Source: Fratercula arctica
Taxonomy: Eukaryota > Chordata > Aves > Charadriiformes > Alcidae
NCBI GenBank assembly: GCA_947846985.1
Contig: CANTUZ010000021.1
Coordinates: forward strand, 1,976,711 to 2,040,710
Direction: 5' to 3'
DNA length: 64,000 nucleotides
Each line of letters opens with the position of its first letter. Positions within the stretch are counted from its first letter, which is position 1. Under the pieces are notes generated by a model. It ran no database searches. It saw nothing but the letters and a program-made list of their open reading frames with translations, and was not told the DNA's origin. The position numbers and the translations under genes were made by a program. This document shows positions 1 to 13,365 of the stretch, piece by piece.

Positions 1-3000
1 CCCCTCACGTAAACCAAAAAATACAGCCGAGGGGTGCAGAAAGAAGGGATGGACGATTTGCACACCAGTGGCAATCACTTCCCGCAAGAACCTGCCAAAA
101 CAGACAATATTGGGGTTTGCAGGTGCAGGCCTAGGAGAGTTACAGCACAGGAGGAAGGGAAAACACTGCCCCAGCAGCTTGAGTGAAGGGGTAACAGAGG
201 GAAAGGCACTCTACAGGACAGAAAATAAGAGGCCCTTAGCATTACAAAGGGTAAGACACCTGAGGCACTGAGCAACAGGACCTGCGTGCTTCTCTTTCCT
301 CTCTGAACCTGGGATTTGAGCTCGAGATCTTTCTGCTTTTACCCTTAAGATAAGTAATTTTGCATTCTGTGACTTCAGGGCAAACACATTCTCAGACTTC
401 GCTCACAAAGGTGCTCCTGTAAGCCACGGGAGTTTGTTGTGACTTGGCTAGCTCCTAAATCATTTAGGTGCCTTTTGGGGCCACAACAACACAATAGAAG
501 GTGGTTTTGTAACCTCAAAACCAACACACACCGGAGGGGAAAAAATACAAGAGCTGGTTTTAGTATTTGCTGAAAACTGTGTCCTGTATGAGTGGGGTCT
601 GTCTAGCAAGCGGCAACAGCTTCTGATTTGCGCAGCAACAGAAATGGTGGAACGGACTTTGGCCCAACTAACAGGGACTGTTGACTAGTTCAAGATTTTT
701 AGAAATGTATTTCTTAAAACACGTTTTTCCTTTGTCATTCTTGGAACTCGGGGAAACAATGGAACTTCTGAAACCCTTTTTGCCCGTCAGAAATAGAAAC
801 TGCTGACAGATGGTATAAAAACCGCGCGGAGAAAAAGCCTGCTCTAAAGCTGTGCACTTAACATAAGTTTGCACAAACTTTCTAAACCTGATGGGCTCAA
901 TCGCTTTTGGTGAAGACTAAGACCCTGAAGGAAAATTTATCCACTGCAAGCTTTAATATTGTTGTGAAACACTCACATTTTTTGTGTTTACAATGTGTTT
1001 GATAAGATTTCCTTTCTGGAAAACAACAAAATTTGACCAGAATGGAAGGAGAAAGTGTTAAGTCCAGGGCTGCATCTCTGTTGGTATTTGTTGTGCCAGA
1101 TTGCCTGGTTTATCTTTAGTAAGGAATTTTGTCAGTTTTGGATATATGTACGTGATTAGTTTTTCTGGAAATGCAAAGCTCAGGCTGCTCAAAGCACGCA
1201 GGACCTGCCTGGTTTTGAGCTTTGTGGTTCAGCGTTTTCCTTTCCTTTTTGTAGCAGTATTGTGCTTGCCCTGCTGATGGGCTTCACAACAGCCTTCTTG
1301 GACGACTCGTCACCTCCTTCCAGGTCTTTTCCCTGGAAATGGCAGCATTCTTTCCCAAAAGTGTATTGTGGCTGCTTCTTTTGGAGTGAAACGGGGCTGA
1401 TCTGTGGGGTCTCTCATACACCTCTGTTAGTGTTTTTCTGGATTATTAGTTGCACTTCCACTGTGCTCGCTGTGGTTCTTCGGGAGGAGTTCCCCTCTCT
1501 GCAGCCACTTTTCTAAGCGTGTTGGACTTATTTGGTGCCTTCAGTGAGTTCACTGGGTCATGCCATTAATCTGGAGTCTCTCTTTCTTCCCAAAGTGGTA
1601 TGAGGCAAGCTAATGAGCTCCTGGTTGAATAAAGCTGCAGGAGGGACACCTCACTCCCAGGTGACCCCCATTTTCATATGAGAAGTCTGAGGAATTGAGA
1701 GGGAACCCTTTTTGAAATTGAAAGGTGCAGTTACTGAAGGATAATTGAAAAGACCCAGCCCGTCTGTGCTGTGGAAACATGACGTCTCACTGCAGGGTGA
1801 GCACTGGAGCTCCTCCTTCAGATAAAATCCACCGAACAGTGTGAGGCACAATTTGAACAGCAACGTGTCTGGTTTCGTGAGTTTGCTGGCCTTGCCTTTA
1901 GATGGAAACTTCAGAATTGTCTAGTCAGGGCTGGGCTCAGCAGCCTCGAAGGAGAGCAGGGTTAAATGTTTTTTGCCTCTAGAAGGTAAGAGCCTGGTTA
2001 GGAATAACGGATCAGCTCTCTGGCTCTGTGAGGAGTTTTGCTATAATGGTTTTGCGTGCATCAGGCGTGCTGGATTATATATAGAATAACTGTAGCGCTT
2101 TTGGGCTTCTCTTATTGTGACAAAGAGCAAAAGTGATAAAAGTTAAATTCTTGGTGCCCCTTGTCCTATGGCTTTACAAGCCACCCTCCCCTGTTTTCTC
2201 CTCCAATATAAGGGACCAATATAAGTCTACACGGAGAGGTCTCTCTCTTCTGTACAAGGTATAGAAATAGGACAGGCGGAGTTGTCTTTTTGTTAGTTCT
2301 CTCTGAGAAATCTCCTGTGAGATTCCAATTTACCTAATAAAAGGCTTGTGGGGAAAAGACAAGCTCCTTCTCAGGGGCTCAAGGTACTGAAGGCTTGGAA
2401 GAAAACTGAATGGCCAGAGCTCCTTTTCTGTAGCTTAACCCCACAGTGGTTCACCAGTATCTCTGCTCGTACTTACTGGGTGTTCTGCAACCAGGCTATA
2501 AAATGCCGGCAAAGTGATGGAGAGGAACTCTTTGGAGTCCTGGAACTTGCAACTAAAGACAAGAAACATGAAGGAGTCTAAATGCTTACTAAACAGCTCA
2601 TCAGCAAACGAGCAGGTGTTGGGTTGATGTCTGTAGGTATGTATTAGATACCTTGTGCAGTGTTAAATCTATCTGCAAAATGCCCAAATTTTTCTGCCGT
2701 TTTCTGTATTTCTCTTGTTTTGCTGTTAGATCTCGCTCTGTATCAGATGTCTGTCAGATCATGCCTGTGCTCAGGCACCAGCCGTGCTCTGCTGCCAGTA
2801 GATGGGGCAGTTGGAGGCTGGCGGCACTGAAAAAGGAGCAATCAACACAATAAAAATAAAATCAGAGTAAGGATGTGAAGAGACCTTCTCTATGCTCTGA
2901 AAACATCAAGGCAATTTCGCCTGGATCTTAATTTCTGTTGCCAAGTTGCTTTAAATCGATCATGAAAAACTCACACCAAAATGTAATTCTTGCTGCATTT

Positions 3001-6000
3001 TCCTTACTTTAGTTTTGCCAGCAAGAATCAAAGGCCAAGGAAGGCAAACTGATACTTCTGAGAGTCACAAGATTATATTGAAAAGGAACGAGAGAGATTA
3101 ACTTGATTTTAAAAAAATAATTGAGCTTCCTGTTGCATTGGAGTTCCTCAAATTTGATTTTAGGAAAAGACAAGTGGAGATAAAATGTGTTGTTGTGACA
3201 GTAGGCACTTGTGTGATAAAAGCTGAGGGAAGATGTGAGGCATAGCCTTAAAAGCAGCCCGTCGCAGGCTGGGGTCCAATAACGTTTGGGTTTTGCACAG
3301 CAATGCTTTTAAATGAAAGCAGGGGCTGCGTATAATGCATATAGCACTTCTGTTCTTGGTAGTTTTAAAGGTCCGTCTTTCTTTCTAGTGATATATATTA
3401 TGTGGTGTATCGCCCTCATACAAATCACAAGCCTTTCAAAAAGAGATTCAGTAAATTATCTTAAGAGCTTCGTCGTGTGAGTAACCCCTAACCCTTAAAA
3501 TAATGCTGGTTCCTTTGTTTAGCAACGATAAGAATTCGCTTCATATGAGTTCGGTTAAATTGAATTAAAACTGACTTCCAGTTGAAGTAGGTAATTTTGC
3601 TTCCTTTTGTCCCGCGTCCCCTGGATGTCTTCTCCTGTAGCTTTATCTTCAACCTCCTTTTTCTTCTGTGATAAAATGGGAGTGAGATTCCAGGCTGTAA
3701 TTTCAGGCTGTAATTTCACTTCCAACCAAACCAAGTCAGTAAGCAGATGTGATGTGATTTAACTGTGGCAACTTGCTGGCTCCAGGAGAATTTAGTGAGT
3801 GAGAGGTGCCCAGTATCAGCAAACCCATATGGCAGAGGAGACGTCGCTGGCGGAATCAACTTGGATGGTCATTTTAGAAACACCAGCTGAGAACATCACT
3901 GATTTTATGTGGTGCATTTGAGTTTATTTACTATACCTCTGGCCTTGCCATCTATATGGCTGTCTTCATGAATGCAAATAGAGCAGCTCTAACGCTAATA
4001 ATAAAAAATAAAAATTAAAAATTAAAAAAAAAAAAGCTGCCATAAAACTCTGTTGCTTTTTCTGCCCTTGGAAACGTTCCCACATATTCATTAGCTTTGC
4101 AGAATAGTGCTTTGTTCAAGAAAAAAAGCCCAGCCAGCCAGCACGTGCGGTATGCAAAGATGATGTATCTTGTCAATATAATTTAGTGCACTATTTCAGT
4201 GTAATTTTATCAGACCACTACAGCTGCATATGGTAATCGCTTCACTAAATCTTCACCGCCTAATGCGGAGGAAGTGGGGATTGCTCTTGTATTGCAGCCC
4301 AGTCCTCGGACAAAAACCCACAGCCCCCCAAGCCCGGGCAGTCAGCGCGGCCGGACGGCTCCGGTGCCCCCCGTTGGTTGCCCGCGGTGTCCTGGTGGCA
4401 CAGGGGACGGTGCCCGTCCTGCGGCAGCATGCCGTGGGGCTGAGCGCCTGCTCTCCGCAGAGCTGCTGCTCGCAGCCCCCATCACCATGGCAACGTTCCC
4501 CGAAACCCGGCGGGGAAGAGCAGAAAAAAGAAGAACCATGGCTGACTTGTCATAATTTAATGTTTCACCTTCCCTTTCTTCTCCATCCCCATGAGTCCTT
4601 GAAGCGCGGTGCGTGGGGGAGCGTTAACCACAAAGGGAGGCTTTCACTCTGACAAAGAAGGCGTTTTCCTATCGGATTATGGCCGGGCAGTAATAACCTG
4701 ATGAGGGATTCGGTTCAGTGACCCAAATAAAAGGTGATGCAACGCGTTTGCCATCCGGACTGCAGGCATTTACCATCTTGAGGGAATGTGTTTGGGAAGA
4801 TTTGACTATAAGTGGAAATAGGTACGTAATTACATGTGGATTTGTACCACGAGCTGAGGCTTTGATCTTGAGAGGCTTTGGCAGGGAGAAGCTGGGAAAG
4901 GAGACGCTGTAGCTCCTTCCAAAGGAGCAGCACGTGGGGGCTGTGAAGGACCAAGTAAGATGAAGAATTGGATGTATCCAATGTTGACGGTGCCATTTGC
5001 TGGTATGACCAAGCTGATCTCTTGGCAGACGGATCCGATGCTTCTCCTGTGCCATTTGCCTCCTTGTGCTAGCAACATCACTTGTCTGCTTCCAGCAAAC
5101 GCCTTAAGGTATCTCAGGCTCAAAAAACCACCACACTCCAACCATCCCCCCAAAAAAATAAAAAAAAGAACCCACCTCCTACCAAAACAGAAGAAAAGAG
5201 GAGGTAATTTTCTGGCAGTTTAGCTCCACAACCAGGTCCTCTTCCTTCAGATGAACGTCCGTGCTGGTGAAACGGCGAGTCAGGGCCATGCCCGGGGGTA
5301 CAGCAAAGAGGGGAGAATCGGATGCTGCCCTCTCGGTGGCAGGCACAGTGGGCACCTGGGTGCTTGCTTATTCGCCTTTTCCTCCCCTGGGAAATGCCGT
5401 GAAAACATGCCGTAATCTAAAGAAATGTAAACAGCCATTTATTCTTGAGCAAGGGAGGAGGAGAGAGGACACCGTGCGTGTGCATCACCATTTAAAAATA
5501 TGGTCCAGCAATAAATGGATGGCAGGGACCTGCCTGTTCCGGGACTCCTGTGTCCGAGCTTTGAGACCTTGAGCTTCCTGGCTGCCAGGGTCACCTGAAA
5601 ACCTGGTCTGTTAACTCCCAGGGGTGTGGGGAACAACAATAACCAAAAACCCCCCACCCAAACTCTTCCCCAAGCCTGTTGGCAGCATCAGGGAGAAGGT
5701 TTTGCTTTACTTCATTTCGGTTTGGAGAACGTGTCGGAAGGACTTTACAAGGAACCTGCATTGATTGCTGTGAGGGATCAGAGGAATTGGGGAATGCTGC
5801 GTCCCCGTGTCCCTCTGGAAATCCCAGTCTCAAGTGGGGCTTTTTTTTCTCCTCTTGAATGGGCTTCTTTCAGCAAACATCTCTGCAGCCCCTTGTTTGT
5901 TAAGCAAACTTTTTGTAGTTCGGATCTTGTAAATTGAATATTTCAGGTTCTAACTCAGTCCTTTCACGGTTTGGGGTTGTGGGTTTTTTTTCCTGCTCAT

Positions 6001-7449
6001 TCGTGTGTATCATGGCCAAATTGGGAAGAATAGATTCTATCCATGCATCTATCTATGATTCTATCCAAGAGCATTGCTCTCCATGCTTCCTTCTTGTTTT
6101 CATGGAAGGGAATTATTTTTTGTTGTGCCTGAGCTTTTCATTTTTGAAAGGACACTGATCTGCTGCACCTCAGGATGTCTTTAAGCGTTGTGCGAACTGT
6201 AAAAATACTGCCGGCGTGGTGTAAAGTAAAGCGAGCGCAAACAGCATTCAGCGACCTTCATTTGGAAAAGATCTTAATTTGAGGTGATTTGAAAATACCA
6301 GGAGCACGTGAACTGTGCCAATAATAAGGGAGAGATGCGCAGACAATTTCCGTGTGTATCTTCTTTCCCAACAGGACACTGCAGTATAAATCACAGTCCC
6401 TTCGAGAGGGTTTAGAGAGGGTGTACCACTGTTCCGTGGGGGTGGGTAGTGAGCTACACACACTGGTTATGGGGCTTTCGGGCAGAAATAAGCATATAGT
6501 GATTGATCTGTGCTTCATTAAATATTTCTGGATTTTAATTTTTTTTAAACCATGATTAAAGCTGTCCTCCCTAGCAGAAATGCCTGTTTTAGTGGTAACT
6601 GCGTCCTTTAGACAAAGGTAAGGAATGTTTTCTAGGTCTTTGCATGGCTCTATTTTCCCTGTGTTCTGCTGTTTGCTCTAGAAAGGCAGAACATTGCTGT
6701 CACGACTTCAGGAACGTAGATGGAGCTTAATCCTCAGCCGCTTCACTAAATAGATGTAGGTTTTCAACTGCAGCAGCTGCTGTGCTGCGTCAGAGCGAAG
6801 GTCCGTCGGGACCACCGTCATGTCTCCAAGAGATGCCTCGGGAGGAGAGCGGCAGGCCATGTGTGCATCAAACCCTCCTTAATGCTTTCCCAGTCCCTTT
6901 GGACATTTGGACTTGGGATGACCTAAGCTGGGCATGTTTTTTTAATTCAATAACACCTGCTGGATTTCTCTTCCCTGAACTCGTCCTCAAACATGTGCCA
7001 CGAGCTCTTAGGGTTTGTGGCCACCTTTGGCAAGCTCAGCTAACCACTGCGTGGAGAGATCTTGCTTTGTTTGGGTCCACGCATCTCCCAGCGTCACTGG
7101 ATGCCTGCTCATTCCTGTACCGATGAGACAGGGATTGGCTCAGGACTCTGTGAACGTGTGTGACGTCCCCTCTCGGTCCTCTTTTCCCACGGAGAAGTGT
7201 CCTAGCTTATTTAACTTCTCCATGTTTGGAGGTTGTTCTGTGCTTCTGGTTGTCCTTGCAGCTTTTACCAGCAATAAAATACTGAAGGTCATGAAATGAC
7301 CTGTATTTTGGTATCTTCAGCGTGAAAAGCTTTACCTTGAATTTTCATGAGATGAGAGAAGGTTCCTGCCGCCTTCTGATGGCAGAAGCCTTGTTCTGGT
7401 GATTGCAGACTTCTCTGCTTCCTTAATGCGGGAGCTTTGCCAGTTCTTT
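1..7449. other. MYO1D intron, left part (no exon seen)
   Basis: This stretch lies upstream of the first visible MYO1D exon, so I read it as intron. No open frame in it resembles the myosin neck or motor, and I recognise no transposon. It is moderately AT-rich with scattered A/T tracts, notably an A-rich run near 4001-4035. A 13-bp tandem duplication (AGGCTGTAATTTC twice) sits at about 3692-3717. A GC/CpG-rich patch stands out at 4320-4520. A TATA-like and poly(A)-signal-bearing stretch at about 2060-2345 is discussed as a weak finding. The intron call is inferred from position; a nested noncoding transcript cannot be excluded. Confidence 0.7.
4320..4520. other. GC/CpG-rich patch in AT-rich intron
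   Basis: The base composition changes abruptly here. About 200 bases rich in G+C with frequent CpG are flanked on both sides by AT-rich DNA. Overlapping short open frames appear on both strands, as expected when stop codons are depleted by GC content, so none is taken as a gene. It could be a small CpG island, an enhancer or an old GC-rich insertion. No splice-bounded coding sequence is apparent. Confidence 0.35.
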
Positions 7450-7896
7450 TCATAGAATCATAGAATTGCCCAGGTTGAAGGGACCTTTCAGATCACCCAG
7501 TCCAACCATCAGCCTAATACTGACGAAACCCACCACTAACCCATATCTCTAAGCACTACGTCTACCCGTCTTTCAAATCCCTCCAGGGCTGGTGCCGCAA
7601 CTCCTTCCCTGGGCAGCCTCTTCCAATGCTTAATAATGCTTTCGGTGTCAATTTTTTTCCTAATATCCACCCTAAACCTCCCCTGGTGCAACTTGAGGCT
7701 GTTTCCTCTTGTCCTATCACCTGTTCCTTGGGAGAAGAGCCCGACCCCCCCTGGCTGCCCCCTCCTTTCAGGGAGCTGCAGAGAGCGAGAAGGTCTCCCC
7801 TCAGCCCCCTTTTCTCCAGGCTGAACACCCCCAGCTCCCTCAGCCGCTCCTCACAAGGCTTGTGCTCCAGACCCCTCACCAGCTCCGTTGCCCTTT
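7450..7896 (-). mobile_element. CR1 LINE fragment, 3' end, minus orientation
   Basis: The left edge begins with the reverse complement of the CR1 tail (CATAGAATCATAGAATTG). It then reads backwards through the 3' UTR and the last part of the reverse-transcriptase ORF, around the stretch of the protein containing [12 protein letters not shown]. It is 5'-truncated, as most avian CR1 copies are. The wording after the tail differs from the younger copies elsewhere in the window, so it belongs to an older subfamily. It is dead: there is no intact ORF. Confidence 0.9.
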
Positions 7897-10800
7897 CGTC
7901 TGTTCATGTAAAGTTATCTCCTTTCTCCCAACATCTTCCTTCCCTGGTCGTTGCCAGAGGCAGGAAATTCTGTAGAGCGCAGCCAGGATGGAGCGATAGG
8001 GTGCCCTTTGTCGCGAGAGCGGGGCACTGCCAGAGGCTCCAAACGGAGTAGCAAGTCCTTACGAGTAGGATGGGACAGAGCTTTCTGGAGGCTTTTGGGC
8101 TGAACTGCAGCAGCAGCAGCTCAGGCTTGGCCTGGCAGCAGGACGGGTGCCGCAGGGTGACATTTGCTGCCGCTGTTGCTGAGCAGCAGAAGGAGCTGCA
8201 GGAGGAACCCAGAGCGGCTCGGCATCCAGCACGTCACCTGGGACACCTGCTTCGAACCACCCTTCCTTTGATAATTTTTACATTTATTCTTGGGCATGGT
8301 CTTGTTAGTACAATCTAATTAATCTCCGAGTGGGATCCTTCTCTCTTTCCGAGCTCGCGGAGTATTGTTTCTATTAAGCAGAGCGATAGAATGAGCGTTG
8401 TTCAGCTGACTCATGTGAGAAGAGAAAATAGCGTTTAGTAAATTAAGCAGCTCTTCCCACTCGCTGTTTATACGCTCTGTAACGTGACATGGTAGAATGG
8501 GGAGGCTTTGATTTAAAACCATTTGCCTCAAACCTTCCACGGGATCTGAATGTACTCAAATTGGGAAAACGTGGGTCGCGAATTGCGGTGTGCGCACGTA
8601 GCGGTGGGTGCTGCGCGTGAGGGTCGGCCCCTCCACCAGAGCTGCGCTCTGCGAGATGACCCCTTTCCAAAGCAATCAGGAATAGTATAATTAAAGCTCG
8701 CTTCAGATTTGAGCATTTTATTCAAGCTGCGGTGCCTTGGAGGAGCCTGTGGCAGGACTGCGCGCGGCTCCTGCGCCGCGCTATTGACTTAAATATTTAA
8801 TAACCTTTCCCGTTTGAGAGCCTTTAAAGCTGTGCAGGAAGGTTCACGCCTGTGTGAATTTCTAGCTAGGTTTTGTTTTATTCTTTTCAGTTTGGATGCC
8901 CGCAGGGCAGCTTGTGCTCGGGCAGCATGAAATATTGATCGCGAAATGGTTCAGGATAGTGGGAAGGAGGCCTGGTGGGAGGCGGTGTGCTGCGTTACGG
9001 CAAGCATGAAATAGTTTTCCGAGGTTTAGTTAGTTGCAGAACTGCTCAAAAAATATAACGCTGGTGTTTAATTTAGACGAGCTCGGTTTGTTTGCTGAAG
9101 TCTGGGCATTTGTTTGCTGGCTCGTATGTTTAGATCGCGTGCTGTGGGGGGTTTCTCCTGCATTCGCAGAGATTGCCGCATCTAGGTCAAATCTAGATTA
9201 TCCCTTTTTCCATGGCAGAACCGCAGGCACGGCGACCTCGGCACTTTGGCCCACCCTGTCTGGGCTGCTGCTGGTCTTCCCTGTGCTCTGCAGGGCCCGT
9301 TTGATTGTTTTCTTTCTTCCTTCCTCTTTTTTTTTTATCTTAATGGGAGATTTGGAGCTTGGAAGCAGGCTGCCGTCTGCAGACGAGCCTATAATGCATA
9401 GATTGATATACAGAATTTTCTGCTAAGGTGCTGGACTTGATCCGTGTTACGTTTCTTTAATCTTGGGAAGCTTGCTAGAAGCTCACTGAGGTTTTTAAGC
9501 TGATTCTAAAGGCATATCCAGATCTCCTTTTCCATTTGATTTTTAATTTATCAAATTTTAATGAAAAAAACTCACGTGAATTAAACATACTTCAGAAAAG
9601 ATTTCAGTCCTTCCCATAAGATACGACTCTTGGTTTGGATGAGTGCTCTCTTTCCCTGGGTGCGAGTCCCAGTTTCCGAGGCTGCCAAAGCTGCTGCCAC
9701 GCTGGGAGGAGGGGAACCACCGAGGGGGTCACGGAGCACCCAGGGGTGCAGGAGGGTCTCTCTTGGTCTGGAGCGTTTCATGGTCCCGGTGGTCACTTCC
9801 ACCTCCTGGCCAGAACTGAAGGGGTAAAAGGGAGTGTGGTGAAGGAAAGAGCAAGGAACTCTCTTCACTGGAAGCAGCCATAGAAATAGATACTCTTTGT
9901 AATGTTCAGGAGTTTGGACTGAATTTCTTGTGTTTAGACTTTGTTTTCCAACCTTTTCCTTTCCTTCTCTCCACCCTCCTAGTCCTTTAGTCGTAATTTC
10001 CCTTACCCTCTTAATTTGTCTTCACCTGGCCTTGAGGAGGACAAAGCATAGAGGAAAAGGCAGAGGTATTGAAAGAGATGTGGAGAGACTGTGGGTGAGC
10101 AATGGATAAGGAGGAATACCTTTATTTAAAAAAAAAAAAAAAAAAAAGCATAGAAACACCTTTTCTTTCCATTTTCAATGTGACCTTGCTTCTAAGTGTC
10201 TGCTTGTGAGTCCTTACTGTGCTCATGGTCTCTTTCCCTGCGTACTCACATTGCGGAGCCAACACGTGCTGCCGCTTACTCCCCTCCTACACCCTGCCCT
10301 GCCGTGTCTCCTTGGGCGGCTCTTCTCGTGGAGGACAGTCTGTTCACAGCCCGTCCTGCACGATGGCTCTTGCTCCTGCTTGGGCACTAGGCACTGCACT
10401 GACTGATGACAAAATCGATTACTTTGGAGTCTGTTTTTTAGTGTGTCACTTTGAAAATTACCGTCACAGAAGCTCTTCTGTGAGCCTGGCTTCCTCTGGG
10501 TTTGTCCTACGCTGGTGACACCCCAGTGACAACAATCAGTTTTCCTGGGACCACTTCACTGCCAGTACTCTCCAGTCTTCCTCATCGTATCCTCCGCTCC
10601 TTCCCTTGTGTCCTGCACACATCTCCACCTCCTCGTCCCCCTGAAACACTGCCATATCTTCCTGGGATCCTCTACCTGTTTGGCTCGGCACGGTCTCGTG
10701 TGGCCGTGCCTGGCTGGAGCTTCACGTGTGCTGGGTGGGATTTGGAGATCAAAGAAGGCAGATGGCTCTTGAGCTCATTCTGAAGCGTTTCCAGCAATGT

Positions 10801-13365
10801 CACTCTAATTTGAGGTTTGCTCTACCCTGCTGTTCATTTTTGCTGGAAGATATATGGACTTGCCTCTTTGAGTCTTCTGTTCCTCTGTCAGATTTGGTTG
10901 GAGCTGGCTAGAGGTTCAGAAGACATCAGGGCAATCTCTGAGGTCAGGCTGGGACAGGGTTGTCTTTAGTCTCCTTTCTATGGGAAGCCAGGTTAACCAG
11001 AGGTGAAAGCCGCGGAAAGGTGGCAAAGGGAAGTATAATTTTATTCTTGCCTGTGGGAGGAGTGATACGGGGCACTGCCGTTCTCGGGCTGGTTTACTCT
11101 GTCCTCGCAAGATTTCCTAAATGCAAGCACTAAAACTACCAGCTTGGTGCTGTGTAGCTCTGATGTAACCTCAAACTGAAAGCTGCTCGCTGGTGGCTGA
11201 GCTTCAGAAAGGTGATGCATGTGAGCTGTTGAATCCTTTCTGAACTATATGTGGCGATGAGTTGGATGTTACCCTTGGGTACAGAGGGTTGAAAGAAAGT
11301 AGAATCCTGGATGCACAGATCTTCTTTCTGTTGGGTTTTTGGCATGTGGGTCTCCTGCATTTGGCCGAGGCTCTGCTATTGTCCTCCAGCATATAACAGA
11401 AAAGTAGCTTTTACAATGTGAGAATCTGCATAGAATATCTGCTAAATGCCATGACAAACTTAACACTGGAAAAATTATTAATTTGGTTTTTCATTTTACA
11501 GTGCTTAATGTTCTTGAGTTACGAACTGGAGGTGGGGGGAAGAATCGGAGAGGTACATTGAGAGAGGTGGTGCTCTCCCAGTGTTCACCTGTGGGAATGG
11601 TAGGAAACACTCCAGCCGCCTCATTTAGCTGTGAATAATTCTGACCCATTGCTCACAACTACCCAAGTGGCTGCCGAATAAGGAGCGTGTTGCTTTGACG
11701 GCCTCCTCTTGTCTGTAGGTATCAAGGGTCCGTCTTTCCGGAGGAGGCTGGGAGACCATCGGGCAGTTCAGCATTACTGATGGGCTGCCTGGAGCAGAAA
11801 CGAGCCCCGTGGTTGAAAAGAAAAACACCGAGCCAGAAAAACAATTAATTTAAAAAATATTTGTACTCCGTTCCCTGGGAAAAATATTGTTCTTATCTTT
11901 GGCTTTCTCCTTCCTTTTGGGAGGAGCTGCCGTTGTGGCTATTAGGAAGGTCTTTAGTAGGAGTGAGATTACCCAGTTATGACAACTTGATTTGAGGACA
12001 TGCTTTTCATTAATAGTTTACTGCTTGCGTGTAGCCAAGAGGCATGCCTCGGCTGGATAATTGGATTTGGAAGGCTAGTGTTTGTAGCAATTGTGACACT
12101 TCTTGCTGGGAAGCCAATTTCTGCAGCGATGCAGCTGATACAACATCGGGGCAATCTGCTGCAGCGCCTTTGTTCCACGGGCGTCTGGCTGGTGTCAAAA
12201 ATAACCACAGCAAGAGACTTGCCTCGAGAGCGTGCCGACTTCAAGCACAAGGAAGCAACATCAGGACCTTGTTTTGTATCTAAAAACAATTCCAAATGTT
12301 TTTGGGAACAACTGACAGAAGTGAAGCTCTACAATGTTATTACCAGCTTACACAAATTTACCGTGCATGTTCTTTTCTGGAGATCCTTTGTAACGTTCAG
12401 AAGGCTGTTTAGCTGCGACCCGGAACCCTTTGTTCCTCATTTCTGTTCTTATGAAATGAAAAAATGAGACATTTGCAGGAGGTTTTTACCCAGTTTATCT
12501 TGTTTACTGTCCATATATTCCTGGCAGGTACATTTTGTGACACTTCAGTCTGTGTTTAAATGTCTCAAGCAATCCAAGTCGTCTTCACTTTTCTTCAAAA
12601 AAAGAGCACAAATTACTTCAGTACTGTTTAGATGCTCAATTATTTCATCCTAGTTGCTGATTCTGTTAAATTCCTACAGTTTCTGAACCTGCTATGTCCT
12701 CAGTTGTGGAAATGCTGAGTTTAAATCAGCCTTACACACTTTGGGTGAACTCCAGGCCCTCTGTGAGCTTTTAGTTTGTGGCTTCAGGAAGCCCCGAGCT
12801 TCTCGGGAGCTCTGAGGCCCGTTATACGGCAACATTCTTGTGTCTCTTTGTGATACGCAGGTTATATACGTGTAAAACTACAGTTATAACCGTGTGCACT
12901 AAAAGTGACTACTAAGAACGGCATATGTTAAGCAAAGGATGCTGCTTTTCCTCAACCTAACAATTTCAAAGAATACATAAGGAAAGTGTTGTATATGATT
13001 TTATATGCATGCAGTGTTGAGATCTTCGGTACCAGTCTGCTATTCACTCTGTAGCTCACGCTTTCTCTTCCTGCTGGTTGTTTGGTCGGTACAGCAGTGT
13101 TGACTTTTTGGGCTTCCTGCTAGTAGGACTTCCCTGTCCCATTGTCCTGCCGCGCTTCCCCAGCTCTGCCCTGCGACCGCTGACAGTCTCTGTTCCCACA
13201 CCCTCCTTAGCAGAGTGGCACCTGGTGTCTGGGAAGGAGCATATTGCCTTGGGTCACCTTGCACGTGTTGAGTTGTTCCCCTGGTTGCTTGCTGGGCTTC
13301 ATTTTCCTATGCTTTGCTGTCCAGGAACATTTCCCTCTTCTTCCAACAACATTCAGCGTAGGATG
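7897..13365. other. MYO1D intron, middle part
   Basis: This is intronic sequence between two CR1 copies. No exon or recognisable transposon was found. It holds a 20-base A tract at 10128-10147 and a short CAG run near 8109-8122. An unexplained open frame lies at 12000-12467 and has shorter open frames on the opposite strand; see findings. The rest is unremarkable unique-looking sequence. Confidence 0.65.

Noticed and set aside
11180..11205. Possible upstream MYO1D exon ending in codons for L-Q-K before a GT
   Set aside because: The frame is closed by a TAA only 14 codons upstream with no usable acceptor between, and the residues before LQK do not look like a myosin.
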